In this document: piece after piece, positions 40,934-41,185 of the stretch
Layout: each line of letters starts with the position of its first letter
How positions within the stretch are numbered: position 1 is the stretch's first letter
Source of the DNA: Oscillospiraceae bacterium
Lineage (GTDB): Bacteria > Bacillota > Clostridia > Oscillospirales > Oscillospiraceae
Direction: 5' to 3'
DNA length: 41,185 nucleotides
NCBI GenBank assembly: GCA_902785905.1
Contig: CADAAM010000073.1
Span: 1 to 41,185, forward strand
Position numbers and translations under genes: made by a program
Notes under the pieces: model-generated
Databases searched by the model: none
The model's input: only the letters and a program-made list of their open reading frames with translations
Told to the model about the DNA's origin: nothing

Positions 40934-41185
40934 ATGCGTTACAAAGCGGTTCTGTTCGACATGGACGGCACGGTGCTCGATACTCTGGGGGATCTGACCA
41001 ACGCCGTCAACCACATCCTGCGCCAATATGGGATGCCGGAGCGCACAGCGCGTGAGGCGGCGAGTTTTCTCGGCAACGGGGCGGCTCATCTCATCAAAAT
41101 GGCGGTCGCGCCCGGCACATCGGACGAGCTGCGCGCGGAGATGCTGGCGGCCTATATGCCCTGGTACGACAGCCACTGTGCCATC
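40934..41185 (+). CDS. HAD-superfamily phosphatase, N-terminal part (phosphoglycolate-phosphatase-like)
   Basis: 84 codons up to the window edge. Motif I FDMDGTVLDT with the nucleophile Asp, then a helical cap start (LTNAVNHILRQYGMPERTA). This is the layout of Gph/PGP-like HAD enzymes. GGGGGA lies six bases before ATG 40934; an in-frame ATG 15 bases earlier lacks a ribosome site. The substrate is not determinable from this part. Confidence 0.85.
   Translation, partial: MRYKAVLFDMDGTVLDTLGDLTNAVNHILRQYGMPERTAREAASFLGNGAAHLIKMAVAPGTSDELRAEMLAAYMPWYDSHCAI

Noticed and set aside
1..41185. CRISPR arrays, rRNA and tRNA genes
   Set aside because: No regularly spaced repeats of CRISPR type, and no tRNA-like or rRNA sequence recognised on either strand.

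Overview
The window looks like chromosome from an anaerobic Clostridia bacterium, most likely a gut Oscillospiraceae-type organism. Coding regions are GC-rich, intergenic regions are AT-rich with sigma-A type promoters, and Shine-Dalgarno sites are strong (GGAGG). The gene content fits: citrate fermentation through a sodium-pump decarboxylase, BspA/ricin-type surface proteins, a phytase-like phosphatase, HypB, a GGDEF protein and an RsbU-type phosphatase. This placement is inferred from gene content only; there is no rRNA or tRNA in the window.

Layout. 1-3420: the start of a hemolysin-family (CNNM) membrane protein, a secreted leucine-rich-repeat protein and a secreted PTP-type phytase. 3761-8097: a membrane diguanylate cyclase, then an interval of mobile repeats lying in and around a broken condensation-domain-like gene, then a HAMP/PP2C phosphatase with its STAS partner. 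8430-19475: a 976-residue multidomain surface protein, then the citrate module on the minus strand (citD-citE-citF-CitMHS transporter, and oadA-oadG-biotin carrier-oadB from its own promoter). A divergent LysR regulator follows at 19659. 20587-26387: a candidate small RNA or leader, a CarD-like regulator, a small conserved protein, and a GH31 glycosidase/GPH transporter/metallophosphoesterase operon. 26565-30141 (minus): NUDIX, an FMN hydroxy-acid oxidase, a PAP2 phosphatase and a radical SAM protein. 30359-34634: trmL-pgk-tpiA-gpmI. 34832-41185: a VTT protein, an AraC regulator divergent from a dicarboxylate/amino-acid symporter, two cyclic-nucleotide-binding proteins, hypB, a solute-binding-like lipid-free exported protein and the start of a HAD phosphatase.

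The citrate genes form a pathway. Citrate is imported by the CitMHS carrier and split by citrate lyase (CitDEF) to acetate and oxaloacetate. Oxaloacetate is then decarboxylated by OadA/biotin carrier/OadG/OadB, normally coupled to Na+ export. The lyase activation genes citC, citX and citG are not in the window.

Two features stand out. First, there is a family of about 160-bp non-coding elements with imperfect 14-bp terminal inverted repeats. Each of the two complete copies is flanked by its own perfect 26- or 30-bp direct repeat, and each direct repeat is itself a hairpin (one inside a coding sequence, one a transcription terminator). This looks like a MITE that inserts at palindromes and duplicates the whole hairpin. 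Second, four genes (oadB, lysR, gpmI, a cyclic-nucleotide-binding gene) each carry one short internal deletion, roughly 45-75 bp, that breaks the frame; two repeat copies show losses of similar size. These are either real genome decay or an assembly artefact, and reads would settle it.
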